Shown here: piece by piece, positions 15,424-16,676 of the stretch
How positions within the stretch are numbered: the first letter of the stretch is position 1
Layout: the number at the start of each line of letters is the position of its first letter
Assembly (NCBI GenBank): GCA_964418415.1
Contig: CAYQLB010000023.1
Location: 1 to 16,676, forward strand
Reading direction: 5' to 3'
Source: CAJBLF01 sp964418415
Lineage (GTDB): Bacteria > Patescibacteriota > Gracilibacteria > Absconditabacterales > Absconditicoccaceae
DNA length: 16,676 bases
Translations under genes and position numbers: made by a program
The notes under the pieces: generated by a model
What the model was told of the DNA's origin: nothing
Databases searched by the model: none
The model's input: the letters and a program-made list of their open reading frames with translations, nothing else

Positions 15424-16497
15424 ATGTCATCATTCGCTAGAAAGATTATTATTTTTTTGTTGGTCTTTGTTGCTCTGCTTCTCACTGCTGCTACATTTGC
15501 TATCAATGTACAAGACAGTGATACTTCAGTTCAAGACTCTACCTTACGTTCGTTAAGATTACATACTATTCAGACATTGATTACCAGTGGTTTCGATCGT
15601 TTTGTTACTATGCCACTCGGTCCTGGTAGTGATTTTTTCCATTTGACGTGATCTCAAGACTATCCAGAATATCCTGATTTTTATCTAACTACGGGGATGA
15701 ATGTCCAAGACGATCTGGATATTTTGTTAGTTAAAAAAATAGAAGACCTCTATCAACAGCGTTGATGGTTCGGTAAATTTTATTCTCCTTCATTCGATGA
15801 TATTCTCCTTGATTCTGGTGATATACAACAACTCCATACAGTGTATCTGTTTAAAACTGAGCAGGATTTAAAAGACTTATGATATGTTGTTAGTTCATTT
15901 AGAACGAGAATCAATAAAGATCCCACATGGAGGCAAGCTAATATCTTCAATTCTTATTGGAATATTGGTAATGTTAGAGTATTGAATCCAGACCAAGAAC
16001 TTAAATTTATGGATGAGATTCATTATGATCCAACTGCTGGTGATCATAAACGTGATTTAGCTTCGGGTATGGCAAATGTTGGAGGCTTGAATATGGTCAA
16101 GTGATGAGGTATTTGTGGTGCGGGATGGGGTATTCATTCCACAATTTTGCCAAATAAAGCGTTCGAAATTTTGGAAAGACATCCTCATACCATCAGTTAC
16201 AATTATTTATATGAACATACCGTCAATGGTCAGCATTATCGGATTCCAGGATTGGATACTTCTGTCTATTCATTTTCTTATGGTAAGAAAGATTTTATTA
16301 TCAAAAATATCCGTGAATACCCAATTGTCCTTGTGATAAATTATGATGGAAGCGATGGTGGTCTGGAAGAATGATTTGTTCTCAGTAAAGAACAGGATCG
16401 TGGGTATTTGAAATATATTGGTAATGAAGGAAACTGTTATACACGAGAAGCAAATGGTAAACAGTTGAGAAGTTGTTATAGCAAAGTAGTAAAATAA
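15424..16497 (+). CDS. Secreted VanW-like protein
   Basis: A 357-residue protein. The start ATG 15424 gives a typical export signal: a basic SSFARK followed by a hydrophobic helix to about residue 23. The C-terminal third carries a VanW-like domain, read as GGGICG (227-232), STILPNKAFEILERHPHT, YRIPGLDTSVYSFSYGKKDF and IIKNIREYPIVLVIN. VanW was named from vancomycin-resistance clusters; its function is unknown but the domain is linked to the cell envelope. Six TGA codons are Gly, including two in a row at 16102-16107 that form the conserved GGG. Two late Cys (in GNCYT and RSCYS) may pair. It is a single-gene unit between a promoter at 15351 and the terminator at 16540. Confidence 0.78.
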
Positions 16498-16539
16498 TGA
16501 GATAGACGTATTTTCATCGATCTAATATAGATATTTTTT

Positions 16540-16567
16540 GGCGAGATAAAATCTCGTCATTTTTTTG
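16540..16567 (+). terminator. Rho-independent terminator
   Basis: GGCGAGAT pairs with ATCTCGTC (one G-T pair) around AAA, followed by a long T run. It ends the VanW-like transcript, 43 bases after its stop. Confidence 0.88.
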
Positions 16568-16580
16568 TATTTTACAATAT

Positions 16581-16608
16581 TTGACAAATATAAAATTCTA
16601 TATATAAT
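16581..16608 (+). promoter_or_regulatory. Near-consensus sigma-70 promoter pointing out of the window
   Basis: TTGACA (16581-16586), a 16-base spacer and TATAAT (16603-16608) match the vegetative consensus exactly. About 60 transcribed bases remain before the window ends with no start codon in a convincing frame, so the driven gene or RNA lies to the right. Confidence 0.8.
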
Positions 16609-16676
16609 ATTTATATAGTTTTACCTGATTTCCAGTCCAAAGTGCAACAAATTGTTATAAATTAAGTTTAACACCG

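Overview
The window is about 16.7 kb of AT-rich DNA from a bacterium that reads UGA as glycine (genetic code 25). This is known from Candidatus Absconditabacteria (SR1) and Gracilibacteria (BD1-5); I cannot tell which. The proof is internal. Ribosome recycling factor, PrmC, DnaX, a DEAD-box helicase, a P-loop kinase-like protein, a SAM methyltransferase and a VanW-like protein are all broken by in-frame TGA under the standard code. All become full length when TGA is glycine, often exactly where the family has a conserved glycine. I count more than 60 such codons. TAA and TAG remain stops. CDS boundaries below use code 25, so several merge two to four shorter standard-code frames.

Layout: 1-374 is non-coding, with two terminators and stacked hairpins. 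A small plus-strand ORF (375-596) converges on a minus-strand operon (3921-598) encoding a PrsW-like membrane protease, a P-loop NTPase and a Cys-tailed membrane protein. Divergent to it is prmC (3964-4920), then a single-gene unit with its own promoter and terminator (4993-5971) that carries a one-base frameshift. A second minus-strand operon (8552-6112) holds dnaX, a separate small ORF resembling the DnaX C-terminal domain, a MazG/dCTPase-like gene and a uracil-DNA-glycosylase-like gene, ending at a clear terminator. A long DEAD-box helicase follows (10597-8732, minus).

After a repeat-filled intergenic region, the plus strand carries frr, yidC, a membrane-anchored methyltransferase interrupted by an artificial 100-N gap, and an ASCH-domain gene. 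At 13764-14189 lies a GC-richer, hairpin-dense island with no convincing gene. The right end has a serine-hydrolase-like gene (15251-14190, minus) diverging from a secreted VanW-like gene (15424-16497). The window closes with a terminator and a near-consensus promoter pointing out.

Functionally this is housekeeping: translation termination and recycling (prmC, frr), replication and nucleotide hygiene (dnaX, MazG, UDG), RNA remodelling (helicase) and membrane or envelope functions (yidC, PrsW, VanW). Two cross-cutting oddities are short tandem repeats of period seven at many loci, twice inside prmC, and the absence of recognisable Shine-Dalgarno sequences before the starts I placed.
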